Numbered from the stretch's first letter, positions 20,903 through 32,224 are shown. The stretch is DNA of 64,000 bases from Babylonia areolata (GCF_041734735.1 NC_134903.1:3583227-3647226), one strand, 5' to 3'. The notes: generated by a model not told the origin, from the letters alone. Made by a program: numbers and translations.

Positions 20903-20910
20903 TCCTGTGC
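20762..20910 (-). promoter_or_regulatory. Candidate non-coding first exon and promoter of the zinc-finger gene
   Basis: On the minus strand a clean donor (GTGTG/GTAAGC) ends a stretch that carries a CGGAAG motif (ETS-like; plus-strand CTTCCG at 20800-20805) and GCCAT. A matching acceptor (CAACACAG) stands at 19934-19941, just upstream of the start codon. No TATA box is evident. The same stretch belongs to a 137-codon open frame (20489-20902) of ordinary composition that I do not recognise, so a small separate gene is the alternative. Confidence 0.35.
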
Positions 20911-20995
20911 AGGATGCGATAACCTTCTCTGAGGAAGGTGTACGGCAGATTCAGTACAAACTTAACCTAGGAAAGCCACTGTTATTTTGATTCTG

Positions 20996-21031
<36 letters not shown>

Positions 21032-21149
21032 ATGCGTGCGTGCGCGCGTGTGTGATTATATTCTAATGTACATACTTGATTCGCTCACTCGTAAGTAACT
21101 CAGTTTAGTTTATTTACATTTTATTCTAATGTCGAACAGTGAGTTTCTG

Positions 21150-21750
21150 TACCTTGTTGTAGACCATAGACCCGGCTGAGTCCACTGAGACCGGATCAGC
21201 GCCCGTCACGGTGTTCTAAAGGAGCTGGCAGCCGATGTGGCGCCCATCCTCACCACTGTCTTCAAATCATCTGTTCACACACTGAGGGGAAGTACCAGTC
21301 GACTGGAGAAATGACATTGTCACCTTTGCCGGCCGTATTCAAGAAGCCGGACAGCCGCGTGACTATGATCCAGCAGACTATAGGCCTGTCTCCCTCACTT
21401 CACCTGCCGCGTGTAAGGTTTGGGAGCACTTCATTGCTTCCTCCAGTCGACGATGAAGCGCCTCAAGAGAAACAAAACAGCATCCTTTGCCCACAACAGC
21501 ACGGATCAGGAATCACGGGTCATGTGAGACACAACTTATAAAATGAGCTGCATGGCTGACGAACTGGTTGACAGCGGCAAACAAACGGCAGGTCTCCAGA
21601 GAGACGTCATTGTGGACTTTGCTGAGGCCTTTGACAGACTAACTTGAACCAGTCTCCTCAGTGCTCCACAAGCTGCACAAGTGTGGTGTCCAAGGAGTCG
21701 TCAAACATTGAATCGGGAGCTTCCTGACCGACAGGCAAGGGTTACAGCAA
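21150..21750 (+). mobile_element. LINE reverse-transcriptase remnant
   Basis: Pieces in different frames match the order of a non-LTR RT: a GEVPVDWRNDIV-like start, DYDPADYRPVSLT (the NYRPVSLT motif), then VIVDFAEAFDRLT (the DFxKAFD motif). Many frameshifts and stops make it an old copy. A tandem repeat starts exactly at its right end. Confidence 0.7.
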
Positions 21751-22060
21751 CAAAGATCAGGATCATCACAACAATGATCAAATCACAGTAACAAAGGTCA
21801 GGGTCACAGCAACAAAGGTCAGGGTCACAACAACAAAGTACAGTGTCACAGCAAAGGTCACAGGGTCATGTATCAACAACCAGATGTTCACCATCACTAT
21901 TGTGTTCTGCCACAACAAAGGTGAGGGTCACAGCAACAAAGGTCAGCGTCACAACAACAAAGGTCAAGGTCACTACAACAAAGGTCAGCGTCACAACAAA
22001 GGTCAAGGTCACTACAACAAAGGTCAGGGTCACAACAACAATGGTCATGGTCAGGCACAA
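21750..22060. repeat. AACAAAGGTCAGGGTCACA tandem repeat, about 12 units
   Basis: Units of about 20-25 bases (CAACAAAGGTCAGGGTCAC) start at the end of the LINE remnant. TGACC is a nuclear-receptor half-site word by sequence, but simple tandem growth explains it. Frames open in both directions only because of the repeat. Confidence 0.85.
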
Positions 22061-22473
22061 GAAAAAAACAACCTAACTGAAAGCGTGTGTGTGTGTGTGT
22101 ATGTGTGTGTGTGTGTGTTTTGATGTACATACTTTCTTAACTGACTCGTAACTTACTCAGTTTTAGTTTTCCTAGTGTCTGTGTGTGACGAACAATGAAT
22201 TCATGTATATCTTGGTATAGACAATAAACCAGTCACGATTCCTTTGTCTGAGTCACACACAGACACACACACAGACACAGACACACAGACACACACACAT
22301 TCTGAATATTCAAAGCAGATATAAGGCAATCGAAAATGAAACAAAGGTGTGAACTTTGTTTTTCTACGTACCTTCTTTTTTTCTTTCTTAAACTGTACTT
22401 TGATCACAAACAATACGAAGTCGAAACGTGTGCAGAAAGTAGCTGCCAGTGCATGCCAGACAATGCATAGTAT

Positions 22474-22520
<47 letters not shown>

Positions 22521-22537
22521 CCATAGCAGCAACATAA
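22060..22537. repeat. (GT)n and (CA)n tracts
   Basis: (GT)n at 22084-22119, (CA)-rich 22252-22300 and (CA)n 22476-22518, separated by unique sequence without a supportable gene. Confidence 0.85.
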
Positions 22538-22833
22538 AACAATTATAGGGGCAGATATAGGAGGGGGTAATGGAGAGCGGATACAGAGTCCGAGACATCA
22601 GGTTAATTCTATCGATCTTTGCTCCGGCTTCTGTGTCCAGCATCGACACAGACGCTTGTTCACTTGAAACCCTATCAACAGGTGGCTAAGTTAGTCGGGT
22701 GGCTTCACGTGTGCACCCGTTGTTTGTGCCGAAAATGTTCACATTCTGCCTGCCTTGAGCCTGAGGGGCGCTCAGTCTCGGAGCCTGTATCCGCTCTCCA
22801 TTACCCCCTTCTACATTTGCCCCTATGATTGTC
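22538..22833. mobile_element. Fold-back (inverted-repeat) element
   Basis: An arm of about 65 bases at 22538-22602 (AGGGGCAGATATAGGAGGGG, TAATGGAGAGCGGATACAG) is repeated inverted at 22768-22833 (CTGTATCCGCTCTCCATTA and onward). The spacer is about 165 bases. No coding sequence. Fold-back or MITE class by structure; family unknown. Confidence 0.75.
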
Positions 22834-23170
22834 TGCTGTCTATTGCCCTCACGCCCCGCCCCCTCCTATATCTGCCCCTATAATTGTTGTATATTGCTGC
22901 TATGCCCCGCCTCCGGCCTTCTATATCTGCCCCTTTGATTGTCTGCTGTCTATTGCCCTCACGCCCCGCCCCCTCCTTTATCTGCCCCTTTAATTGTTGA
23001 ACATTGCTGCTTCGCCCCCCCACTTCTATATCTGCCCCTATAATTGTCTGCTGTCTATTGCCCCCCTCCCCCCTCCACCACCTCCTAGATCTTCCCCATA
23101 AACGTTTGCTGTTTATTGCCATCACGCCCCGCCCCCTCCTATATCTGTTCCAATAAACGTCTGCTGTCTG
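22810..23170. repeat. Tandem array grown from the fold-back arm
   Basis: Four to five units of roughly 60-120 bases share TATCTGCCCCTATAATTGTC, TGCTGTCTATTGCC and CACGCCCCGCCCCCTCC. The shared word with the fold-back arm (TGCCCCTATAATTGT) shows its origin. Confidence 0.8.
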
Positions 23171-23410
23171 AAGGTTTGCCCACTGGAGGTTGGCTTCAAG
23201 ACTATCATTGTACCTCTTCCCTGGGCATCCCCTGATTGCAGCTGACATGCTCCAGCTCCCCAGAGAAAAAAAATGTCGGTGGAATTCTGGACCCTTCCAT
23301 GTGGATGACATGGTCAGGCCATTGAAGCTGTGTTTGAAGGATCTTGGCTTTGATGCTTGCAGTGCAGACTATTTCAACGACTTGTTGGTCTGTAGTGCGG
23401 TCTATGCCAG
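23170..23410 (-). mobile_element. LINE ORF2 3' fragment
   Basis: On the minus strand the peptide resembles the region after the RT domain in a widespread LINE group: LQTQLQWPDHVIHMEGSR, then SGELEHVSCNQGMPRE (compare RWxGHVxRMxDxR…GEL…G.PxKR in the family). Truncated at both ends. Confidence 0.65.
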
Positions 23411-23575
23411 TGTATCAGCATGACTGATCGCAGGGAACATGTATGGAATTGCTCAAGGCGTTTTGAACAGTGCTTGCATGCAGACAAGTTTCAGGAGACT
23501 TCAGGTGGTGTGGAGCAAAGGGAAGTCTGTGATCAGTCCAGCATTCTGTATGTCGCGTGGCTCTGGTGATGGCGG

Positions 23576-23948
23576 AGAAGGTGGCAGAATGGTTAAGACG
23601 CTCATCTGCCAATGCAGTCTCCGTGAGGGGCTGGGTTCGATTCTCGCGCTCGCTCTTTCTTCCAAGTTCGACTCGAACAATCAAACTGAGCATCTATATA
23701 GTCATTTGGATGAGATGATAAACCGAGGTCCCGTGCGCAGCTCGCAATTGGCGCACTGAAAAGGGACCTACAGCAACAAAACGTGAAGGCTGTCCTCTGG
23801 CAAAATCCTGTAGAAGAAATCCACTCTGATAGGTACACAAATATATCATGCATGCATTCAAGGCCTGACAAAGCGTGTTGGGTTATGCTACATTTGCCAA
23901 GCAGATGTGTCGCGTACATGGATTTGTCTGATTGTGATCAAGTGCACA
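23576..23948 (+). mobile_element. SINE-1, nearly complete
   Basis: Head with A box (GTGGCAGAATGGTTAAGACG) and B box (GGGTTCGATTC), body GATGAGATGATAAACCGAGG, 3' part CATTCAAGGCCTGACAAAGC and ATGGATTTGTCTGATTG. The terminal (CTGAAA)n tail is lost. Confidence 0.85.
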
Positions 23949-24165
23949 GTCTCGATCGGGGGTGCAACAATGTATTCTTGTACTTGTCTGCGATTCTGAA
24001 AACAATGTTCGTGATGGCAAGGTGGTACTGTCTGCACACGTGCCCAACAGCAGGAGACCGTTGCCGTGCGGTGCGGGAGCCAGAGATTCCTGAGTTCGAC
24101 TCCCGTCGTCGTGCCTGGTGTGTCACCTTTATAACAACGATCCACGCACATATTATGTGCAGAGT

Positions 24166-24680
24166 TATAGGCGATGCAGAAAACACAGCACGCAGATTTG
24201 CGTGATCGTGTCACTTGCTATTCCGACACGTTGCGCGCATATCTGCGTACCGAGTTTCACTCAAAATTAAAACTACTCATCAGCGGTCGAACGAACAACC
24301 CCCCCCCCCCCCCTAAAAACAACAAAAAAAAAACTCATGTAGTTCTACTCAGCAATCACAAGTCTACTTTTAGAGCAACTTTCCTTGATGTAAACGAGTT
24401 TAATAATGGTAGAATCTACAAACGTCGAAACAACGCACTCGACATCGGTCATTTTGCTGCGAAAATGGCGGCGAAGTGAACGAGATGGGTGGTCACTTGA
24501 AGTAGTGCTTCAAGAAAATGTTCTGAGTGGTTCTGGTAGCGGGTGCAGTGATTCAGAAAATAAAGATGAATACAGAGAAAATGAAGACAATTGACGCGAA
24601 GACTTAGTCGTTACGGTTGAAAGTGAAAATGACGAAGAAGATGACGCAACTGCCGGGTCTCGTGTTGAATTCTGTGCTGA
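24166..24680 (+). mobile_element. Possible piggyBac-type remnant, copy 1 (inverted match at 57.3-57.66 kb)
   Basis: Shares with 57290-57660 (opposite strand) the stretch GCAGATTTGCGTGATCGTGT, the word GTAGAATCTACAAACGTCG and a coding-like piece reading VLQENVLSG, then SDSENKDEYRENED. An acidic N-terminus of this type is usual in piggyBac-family transposases, but no catalytic part is present, so the family call is a guess. A poly-C run lies at 24300-24313. Confidence 0.4.
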
Positions 24681-25060
24681 ATCTGACGGTGTGTGCCTTT
24701 CGTCGTCTTCTTTTGTTTTGTGCTGACGTGTGAAGCTGAATCGGTGTTCACGATTAACTCTTTGAATACTTGAGACGAGTGAAAGATGAGATTATCACAT
24801 TATTTTGTGATGTTATGACACACTCATGAGCACGTTTTGTGCATAATGCAACTTCTAGTGCCGTTATTTCCTTGCACGGCTAGTGTAACAGATGGAGAAA
24901 ATAACAACAGCCACACAAACACAACAGTAAGATAGAACAAATATTTGTCTTTCTAGCGGTACTAGTCCTCTTATTTTCAACCTGTACACAAAGGTAAAAC
25001 ATCTCAATTTGAAGAGCATCAAAAACAGCCCGTTTCCGGGCTGCTCACGGCCACTGAGAA
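24680..25060. other. No feature seen
   Basis: Unique-looking sequence. TTAACTCTTTGAATAC at 24753 resembles the end of the TTAA MITE family but no partner end was found. No gene supported. Confidence 0.4.
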
Positions 25061-25290
25061 CCTCGCCTGAGGTAGAAATCCACCCGGTTCAGGTCTGCGA
25101 TATGAAGGGTGGAGATTTTTACGATCTCCCAGGTCAACATTTGTGCAGACCTGCCAGTGCCTGAACGTCCTTCATGTGTGCAGAAAATCGAAAACGCGCG
25201 CTAAAGACCCTGTAATCCATGTCAACGTTTGGCGGTTAATGGAAACAAGAACATATCCAGAATGCACAGCCCGAAAACGGAGTGTGGGTG
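25060..25290 (+). mobile_element. SINE-2, 5' body
   Basis: Contains GGGTGGAGATTTTTACGATC, TCCCAGGTCAACAT, CAGACCTGCCAGTGCCTGAA and CCCGAAAACGGAGTGTGG, as in the full copy at 35780-36182. Stops at the start of the direct duplication. Confidence 0.8.
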
Positions 25291-25324
25291 ATTCCTTGGG
25301 GATCCCTTGCCGCCCGGCCTCCCG

Positions 25325-25571
25325 CCACGGGTGTTCAGCCTCCCAAGTGCGGTAACGTGAAGGAAGAGTGGTTGAACAGGTGTCTTGGACACAGGACTCA
25401 CCTGTTCTTGTCAGCCTCCCAAGTGCGGTAACGTGAAGGAGGAGTGGTTGAACAGGTGTCTTGGACACAGGACCCACCTGGAGAATACTCTGGCTCGTTT
25501 GCAGGAGGAGTGGGAGAAAGAGAAGCGGCAGATGCAGTGGAAGAAAGCTGCAAGCTTCAGGCGCAGACTGC

Positions 25572-25600
<29 letters not shown>
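25325..25600 (+). other. Direct duplication with a coiled-coil-like open segment
   Basis: A block of about 73 bases (AGCCTCCCAAGTGCGGTAAC to CACAGGACTCACCTG) occurs at 25330-25402 and again at 25407-25480. After the second copy one frame reads HLENTLARLQEEWEKEKRQM and then WKKAASFRRRLL before a (GT)n tract. The heptad-like charge pattern suggests a captured exon, but no clear donor was found. Product unknown. Confidence 0.4.
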
Positions 25601-25606
<6 letters not shown>

Positions 25607-25789
25607 GTTTTTTGCTGCCCCATCATCTGCACCGTTTCAGTGGCATTACTCCCACCCCGCTCATTTAGATTCCCCCATACACGGCCACATCCCGGTTCGT
25701 CCGTCACAGTTCCAGCGTCGGCAGTCCGCAGGGAACCATCGATGTTAGGTCGCCAGGAGGCCACATACCAGAGGAGACCCTGCACTGCT

Positions 25790-26080
25790 GCTGAGTCACT
25801 TCGGTGGTGTTCAGTGGTGCCTGTTCTGATTTAACGTACTTAGGACACCACCTACGAAGCCCCCTACTAACGACAATAATGGCTTAGTTGTGGAGCCAGA
25901 CTGAGTGAGCGTCCCTCCCAGAGTGGAACCGCCACCACGTCCATCAAACAAGACTGGTTTGTTTTCTATCTATGGCTGCCTTCGTGGCGGGGTAAAGACG
26001 GTCATACACGTAAAAGCCCACTCATGTACATACGATTGAACGTGGGAGCTGCAGCTCACGAACGAAGTTATGGTTTTCTA
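25790..26080 (+). mobile_element. SINE-2, middle and 3' part
   Basis: Contains AATGGCTTAGTTGTGGAGCC, CAAACAAGACTGGTTTG, GGGGTAAAGACGGTCATACA and AAAAGCCCACTCATGT, ending GCAGCTCACGAACGAAG. It continues the SINE-2 order of 25060-25290, with about 500 bases of other sequence between. Confidence 0.7.
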
Positions 26081-27045
26081 TCAACTTGCTACACAAACGT
26101 TTCTCGGCTGGTCCTTCTTTGGCTTTTATGTTCCTGTATGTAAAATGATGGAGGGCATAAATGTGTCCTCGGCTTCATTCGTGTGGCTTTACTGAATTCA
26201 GAAGAGTTGTCCCTGGGGCTGAGTTATCACAATGTATGTACATAGGATATATCATTGTTCATGTGTGTAGATATCTATGTTTCTGTACTTGTTTATCGTT
26301 CAGCAACGAGAAAGCGACGTGACTCTCTCAATTTGCAAGGTACAGTCAATGCTTCTTATTCTACCGATTCAGCTAACACGCAAATTATTGTTGTTTAATC
26401 CTTTACTGACTCTTAGCCTCATTATTCTTTCATTATCGTTATACACACAGAGTTTATTTGTATGTATTTTTAATTGTATGAATATGTCCAGCTTTTTTTT
26501 TTTTATTGTGAACTTTGTTATTTCTACAACTGAGGAATGTCTAATCCTGGTGATGTGTTCGTCTGTACAGTTTTTCCTGTGTGAAAACTGATGATTATAA
26601 CAAAACAAAACAAAACAAAACAAAAAAAACACAACCGAAAAAAAAGAGCGCACACAAAGAAAGAAACAACAACAAAAACTCAATGTGATTTTGCCGAGTC
26701 GCGTAGCTTTGTCGTTGCCATTCTGAGGATCGAAACTGGTGACGGTCACGTTGTGTATTATCCAGTAAATCTGTAAATCTGTTGGTGGTGAGGTGATGAT
26801 TTGAATGGTTAATTTTGTTTACTACTGACTGTTCTGTAATTATGACAGAAATTACGTATTTTTCTTTTTACATCGATGTTTAAAAATGTTATTCATCTGT
26901 TCATTTTCATCCATGTATTGCTTCGGACAATTCTTTTAAAAAAAAAAAATCGATATAATTATAAATGTTTTCTTTTGTGTATCTTTCATTTATGAAACCT
27001 TTTTCTGACACGCCAGCCTTGCTTTCAGCACCGCAAACAGCTTAC
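26080..27045. other. Non-coding stretch
   Basis: AT-rich sequence with AAAAC runs at 26600-26680 and a poly-A run at 26938-26949. No gene or recognisable element. Confidence 0.55.
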
Positions 27046-27340
27046 ACAACTGAGCTTTTACGTATATGACTGCTTCCCCCCATTCACCACCTCCCCCCGC
27101 CATCTAGGCAGTCATACTCCGTTTTCGGGAGGAGGGGGGGGATACACGAGTATGTTCTTGTTTCCACAACCCATCGAACGCTGACATGGAATACGTGCGT
27201 TTTTGATTTCCTGTATGCACGAAGGGGGTTCAGGCACTGGCAGGTCTGTACATCAGGCGCACTGACCGTGATTCGAACCCACGACCCTCAGATTAAATAT
27301 CCAATGCTTTAAACACTCCGCTGTTTCGCCCTTCGTATCA
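27045..27340 (-). mobile_element. SINE-2, nearly complete
   Basis: On the minus strand the tRNA-like head (GTTTAAAGCATTGGATATTT, then GGGTTCGAATCACGG) is followed by CAGACCTGCCAGTGCCTGAA, the GAACCCCCTTCGTGC segment and CCGAAAACGGAGTATGACTG. The central 'GATTTTTACGATC' part is deleted. Confidence 0.8.
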
Positions 27341-27364
27341 TACTCTAAGATCAAGGTCGAACTT

Positions 27365-27515
27365 TTTCGTCTCATCCGAATGACTAGCGTCCAGACCACT
27401 ACTCAAGGTCGAGTGAAGGGGGAGAAAATACTGGCGAGTAGAGGAATCGAACAAATGCGCTAAGATTCATTCGCATTCTGGGTTGACGCATTACCACTTG
27501 GCCAACATTCCACTA
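27365..27515 (-). mobile_element. SINE with variant head, 5' fragment
   Basis: Minus strand: GGAATGTTGGCCAAGTGGTA head, then TTTTCTCCCCCTTCACTCGA and GGACGCTAGTCATTCGGATG. It is the same head type as the 11.2-11.6-kb copy. Confidence 0.75.
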
Positions 27516-27727
27516 TTGTCAGCCTCCCTACGTAGTATACGTATGTATGTGCGAGCGTGTGTGTGCGTGCGTAGACAAGCGTGCACGTGGTAGCACGTAT
27601 TTCTTCTTGAGATGACTGGCGACTTTTCTGTTTGGGACATATTGTGAATTTAGCTGTTACACTATTTAGTTTAACGTTTCTGAAACACCTAAAATTGAAG
27701 GTTTGAAAGACTCAGAACTCTATCATC

Positions 27728-30700
27728 GTGATGACATCACCTTCATCTGGATACATAACGTTAGAAAAGTACAGAAACGTAAGCAGCAACAAGGAAACTG
27801 ATATAAAAGCATCACTAACTGTACCAAATGGGCATGTGGTTATGATCAGTTTCAAAGCGACTGATTCTCAGCCAACAGTACCAAACATCTTAATGCTTGG
27901 AGACTTTCCGGACTACCATCATTGGACAGGTCGATGGCGCGTAATGAAAAGAGAATTCTGGTTTCGAAAGAATCCACGCAGCAACTATGCCGACGTGTAC
28001 TGGGTTTTGAAATTCTCTTTATATGTGCGAGAAAAAGACTGCATCAACACAAACTGCTTTCACTTGTTCTTTACCTTTTTCCCATTCAACCAAGAACCTC
28101 GCAGGACCCTTCAAGGTTTCTGGAACTGCTCTGTGGACAATTATCCCAGCTTTCAGCACCATTTGGCCTGTAACCTGAGGACAGAGTGTGAGAATGGACA
28201 GGATGAAACGGAACACTGTCCCTTCAGCAGTCCTGACTGTCAGGGATGGTTAGCTTTGTGTAATCGTTGTTACACATTTTACGAGAGAATGGTTAAATAT
28301 AACCCGAAACGAGGTGCTCTCCAAATTTCCCGAACAAATGCCCTGGAAGCAGACAGTCACTTTTGTAACAAATTAGGGGAGGTGTTGGGTATGCCAAAGT
28401 GTGTGAGTGACTGGAAAGGCCAAGTGTGTAATCTTTCAAAGATACATCCGGATAGAGTGTCGTATCTTTTGATTGGCTGGCACTCTAATGACTTGACTGA
28501 GCCGAAGATGTATCGACACTCACTTTTCAAAGATAAAAGCGTCCATCATCACTCTCTTGACATATATCTTCATTTTCATGATGGGAAAAAAGAATGTATA
28601 ATGATTTCCACCAGTGGACTTAGTGCTGTTGAATGTGTACCTAAAAAAGGCCAATCTTTGGGGTTCCTGTGTGAACGTCTGACGAGTGCGTCGTACGAGT
28701 ACTCTAACCAAACACAACCCATATCCATGAACAGCACACACATTTGGTCGTTCACTGGACATCAGTCTATGACACTGTGTAATGCTGGTCATGTGACTTA
28801 TACTTTTCTTTTGTGTGGTACCAGTCCTTATAAGGTATGTGGTCAGGAGCAGACATACACTTGTTATTTCACTCCTTCATACGTCAGTGTGCTTGGTTCA
28901 CTGGAACATTCAGGCACGTCAGTTATCACATTTACATGTGATGACGAATTACACAAACTATCATACAACTTGCTGTGTGATTTCACAAACGATTGTTTGG
29001 ATAAAAGTGACGAATCCTTTTGCCATTATGCAGTTTGTGTGACTACGTTTCCGTGCTTAAACGGTGAGTGTGTGTCCTATGCCAAGGTGTGCGATCAAAT
29101 ACCACATTGTCAGAATGAAATGGACGAAAAGAATTGTGCAAACTTCAGAAATGTACAGGTCAGGCCACACTCCCTTCCCTCTCCTGTTCTGGTCGATTTT
29201 GACGGCATTAAGTTCTTCACCTCAGCACCAATGAATTCCAGTGTGTCCTGTCCTGATAGCCACTACCGTTGTCCTGGTGACTACAATGACTGCCTGCCTG
29301 TCTACACACGCTGCAACGGGATGTACGACTGCATGGACCACCAAGATGAAGAGGACTGTGGGGAGATGACGTGTCCAGGATTCTTCAGGTGCAGAGAGTC
29401 CATCATGTGTGTGCACAGTGACCACCTGTGTGATGGCTGGCCTCACTGCCCGACAGGTGATGACGAACTGATATGTGATGCGGTATGTCCTGCAGACTGT
29501 CTTCGTCAAGGTTACACATTAAGATGTTTCCGGCCTTTCAATACAGAGTTGTTCCCCTCGGTCCGCTCATTGGATGCAACAGGTTCCGGTATGACTGTGT
29601 CGGATGTTACCAGTCTTACCTACCTCGTCCATCTTGTTCTTGCTCATTGTTTTTTAACGCTCATTCCTCACACGACCTTACCGAATTTGAAGATTCTTGA
29701 CCTCAGTGGCAACAGACTGCAGCATGTCAGCATGTGTTCCTTTCTCAGTTTGGAAAATCTACAAGTGCTGTCCATGTCTGCGAATCCTGTCACTTCGCTG
29801 CATCACGATCCTTCATGCGACACCCTGCAAACCTTGCTCGCTGTGGTCGATTTGTCCTACACCACGTTAACAGCGTTTGACACGAAATTCTTAACAGAGT
29901 TTTGTTGCGTTCAGAAACTCAATTTAACGTTTACTGCTGTCCACACGATAGGCCCAGTAGGGTTTCAGTTCACACTAATACTCAGTGAACTGCACATGGA
30001 AGGTAGCCCGTTGAAAATGTTTTCAGCTGATGTTATCCGAGATCTTTTGCATTTAAGGTATTTGTCCTCAAAAAATTATAAATTTTGCTGTCGCGAAATG
30101 CTACCCAACAACTACGATGACTCGGCTTGCAATGCCCCAAAAGATGAAATTTCATCGTGTGAAGATTTGCTGCAGTCATGGACATACCGTGGGTTTCTGT
30201 GGTTGATCGCCAGTCTGTCTCTGACTGGTAATGTTTTTTTGTTTCAGCACACGTTTGTTGGCAAAAAGTGTAACCTCTTCAAGTGGCTTTAGTGTGTTTG
30301 TCACCATCCTGACCATGGCTGACTTTCTGATGGGTGTCTATATTGCCATCATCGGAGTAGCTGATGAACAGTTCCGTGGGAAATATCTCCAATACGATGA
30401 CACATGGAAAGCCAGCGTGGTCTGTAAGATGGCTGGGTTTCTATCTTTGTTGTCAAGTGAAGTGTCCGCTTTAATTGTGTTGCTTATCACACTGGATCGA
30501 TTCGTCGTCCTTCGCTTTCCATTCAGTAACTTACGGTTTGAGAGAACATCAGCAGCCATTGCCTGTCTCCTGACTTGGTTGATTTCTTGCTCTGTTCCCT
30601 TTACTTCCGGTAACGTCACACTGGGGTTTTTACAGCCAGACAGGTATCTGTATTCCACTCCCAATTACAAGACACGAATTCAAAGGAAGATTTTACTCTT

Positions 30701-31092
30701 TTAGCGTATTAATCGTTTTTAATTTTGTCTTATTCTTACTTATTTCATCCGGTCAGACCTTCATATATTGGTCAATACAGAAAAACTCCTTGAAAACGAA
30801 CACTACAAAGGTATCTAAGGACATGACCATAGCCCGGCGATTGATCAGTATTGCAGTGACAAATTTCCTGTGCTGGTTTCCCATTGGTGTTTGTGGAATT
30901 TTGGCATTGGCTGGCGTTCCGATCCCTGGAGAAGCAAATGTGGCTTTAGCAATATTCATATTGCCTTTAAATTCCGCCATTAATCCATTCATGTATACTT
31001 TCAACACTTTAATGGAAAAGCACAGAAAAGCAAATGAAGCAAGGCTTCTCAAATGGTTGGAATCTCAATCTGAACTAATGAGCAGTTTATAG
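27728..31092 (+). CDS. GRL101-like receptor (LDL-A, LRR, 7TM), frame disrupted
   Basis: Intronless. Residues about 1-130 look CUB-like. About 135-165 is an LDL-A-like piece; 172-316 is C-type-lectin-like (LLIGWHSND, ending GFLCE). LDL-A repeats lie at 404-432, 437-470, 508-544 and 549-583 with the usual DxSDExxC acids. An LRR cap (CPADCLRQGYTLRC) and about six LRRs lie at 587-770; a hinge (SSCEDLLQSWTYRGFLWLI) leads into TM1. The 7TM part keeps LDRFVVL and NSAINPFMY. Known relatives are Lymnaea GRL101 and the LGR/relaxin receptors, which are plasma-membrane G-protein-coupled receptors. Compared with the paralog at 41.6-44.9 kb the frame shifts twice: one extra T in the run at about 30232-30238, and about 8 bases missing in TM4 at about 30575-30590. 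Pseudogene or consensus error; the second change is harder to explain as error. The start is the first ATG; upstream exons are possible. Confidence 0.8.
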
Positions 31093-31465
31093 GGCATGCT
31101 GATAGTTCCAGTGCAACATCGACATAACGCTTTAAACCTTTATTATTTTTCCTGCACCAAAGTGCGCGAAAAGGACAGATTCACTATTTGTGTCTATGAT
31201 CGCAATGTGCCCAGGGACAAGGAAAATGAAAAGGTTTGAAGTTGCTTCAGTAATATCAAAATTCTGGGATTTCTTCTTTTCCATTAATCTATATATATCC
31301 GCCTTTCTCTACCATTACATCGTTTCCGTCTTCCTGTCTAAATCAAAGCAAATCAAGTTGCTTGTGATCTACTTGACTGGAATGGACCATTTCTGGACTG
31401 CAAATGTGTCAGGATTTAAAACCTGTCATTGAGAAAACAGTGTTTTGAAGGTCACGCAAAATACG
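31093..31465. other. 3' flank of the receptor gene
   Basis: AT-rich sequence beyond the stop. No canonical AATAAA was noted close by. Nothing else supported. Confidence 0.5.
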
Positions 31466-31469
31466 TTAA

Positions 31470-31995
31470 AACAAGAGGTAAAGCCCTCAAGACTCATTTG
31501 TGCTTCGCGCTTTATCCAGTAAAGGAATCACGAGGAGAGAGAGAGAAAAAAAAAAACAGATTTAAAAAGTCGTGGAAAAGTGCTCTGTATTAGATATGAT
31601 AGATAAGCTTGGGAGAAAAAGAAAAAAAAGAAAAAAGAAAAAAAACATGCGTGCATGACCGAACCACGCATGTTCAGCTCGGATGCAGGCAGATTAATCC
31701 CCAAGGCTGCGGAACATCTGACGTCAAATGGCTAGATTTAAAACTTAAAGCAATGTTGACGTTTTCTTCTTCGTGCGATAGATGTGATTGTAGTGGACGT
31801 AATAACGCCGTTTAAATCATGTTTTTTTGTGTGTTTTATCATATCTCGATTATTCTTTTATATCGGCGGTAAAGGAGACGTTGCCATCTCCTTCAAGCTC
31901 ATCGCAACACATGGCAGATCTCTAGATCTGCACGAACCAGTCTACAACGGGCTGAAAGAAACGATGGAGTTAATTTTTCTTTTGTGTCCTTGTTT
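31470..31995 (+). mobile_element. Repeat R, copy 1
   Basis: About 500 bases shared with 40500-41030 and 46590-47085: AAGCCCTCAAGACTCATTTG, an A-rich tract, a tRNA-like stretch on the minus strand, CTTCTTCGTGC, GGACGTAATAACGCCGTTTA and AGATCTGCACGAACCAGTCT. The left end resembles the 3' end of a LINE ORF (copy 3 follows one directly). Class uncertain: LINE 3' UTR or SINE-like. Confidence 0.7.
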
Positions 31996-32224
31996 TTAAT
32001 GAGTCGTCTGTTTTTTTCCCGGCGACCGACTGTGTCAGCCTTTTGTCCAGTGATTGTCAGTACTCTTTCCTTGTTTCGTGACTGGAAATTACTTGTTTTT
32101 GCCTGGTGAAACTGAGTTCTTTGTCTTTGTTCCGTGACCAGGAGTTGTAGGTGCTGGTTTACAGTGAATGGACATTCGGGAATCGTACGTTAGAATAATA
32201 ATGACAATAATGATATCAATATAG

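Noticed and set aside
21750-22060. Cluster of nuclear-receptor half sites (AGGTCA-like)
   Set aside because: The words are part of a young tandem repeat next to a dead LINE; repeat growth explains them.
30232-30252. A tiny intron (GTAATG to TTTCAG) explaining the first frame change in the plus-strand receptor
   Set aside because: It would be only about 20 bases, too short to splice; an extra T in the homopolymer explains the shift.
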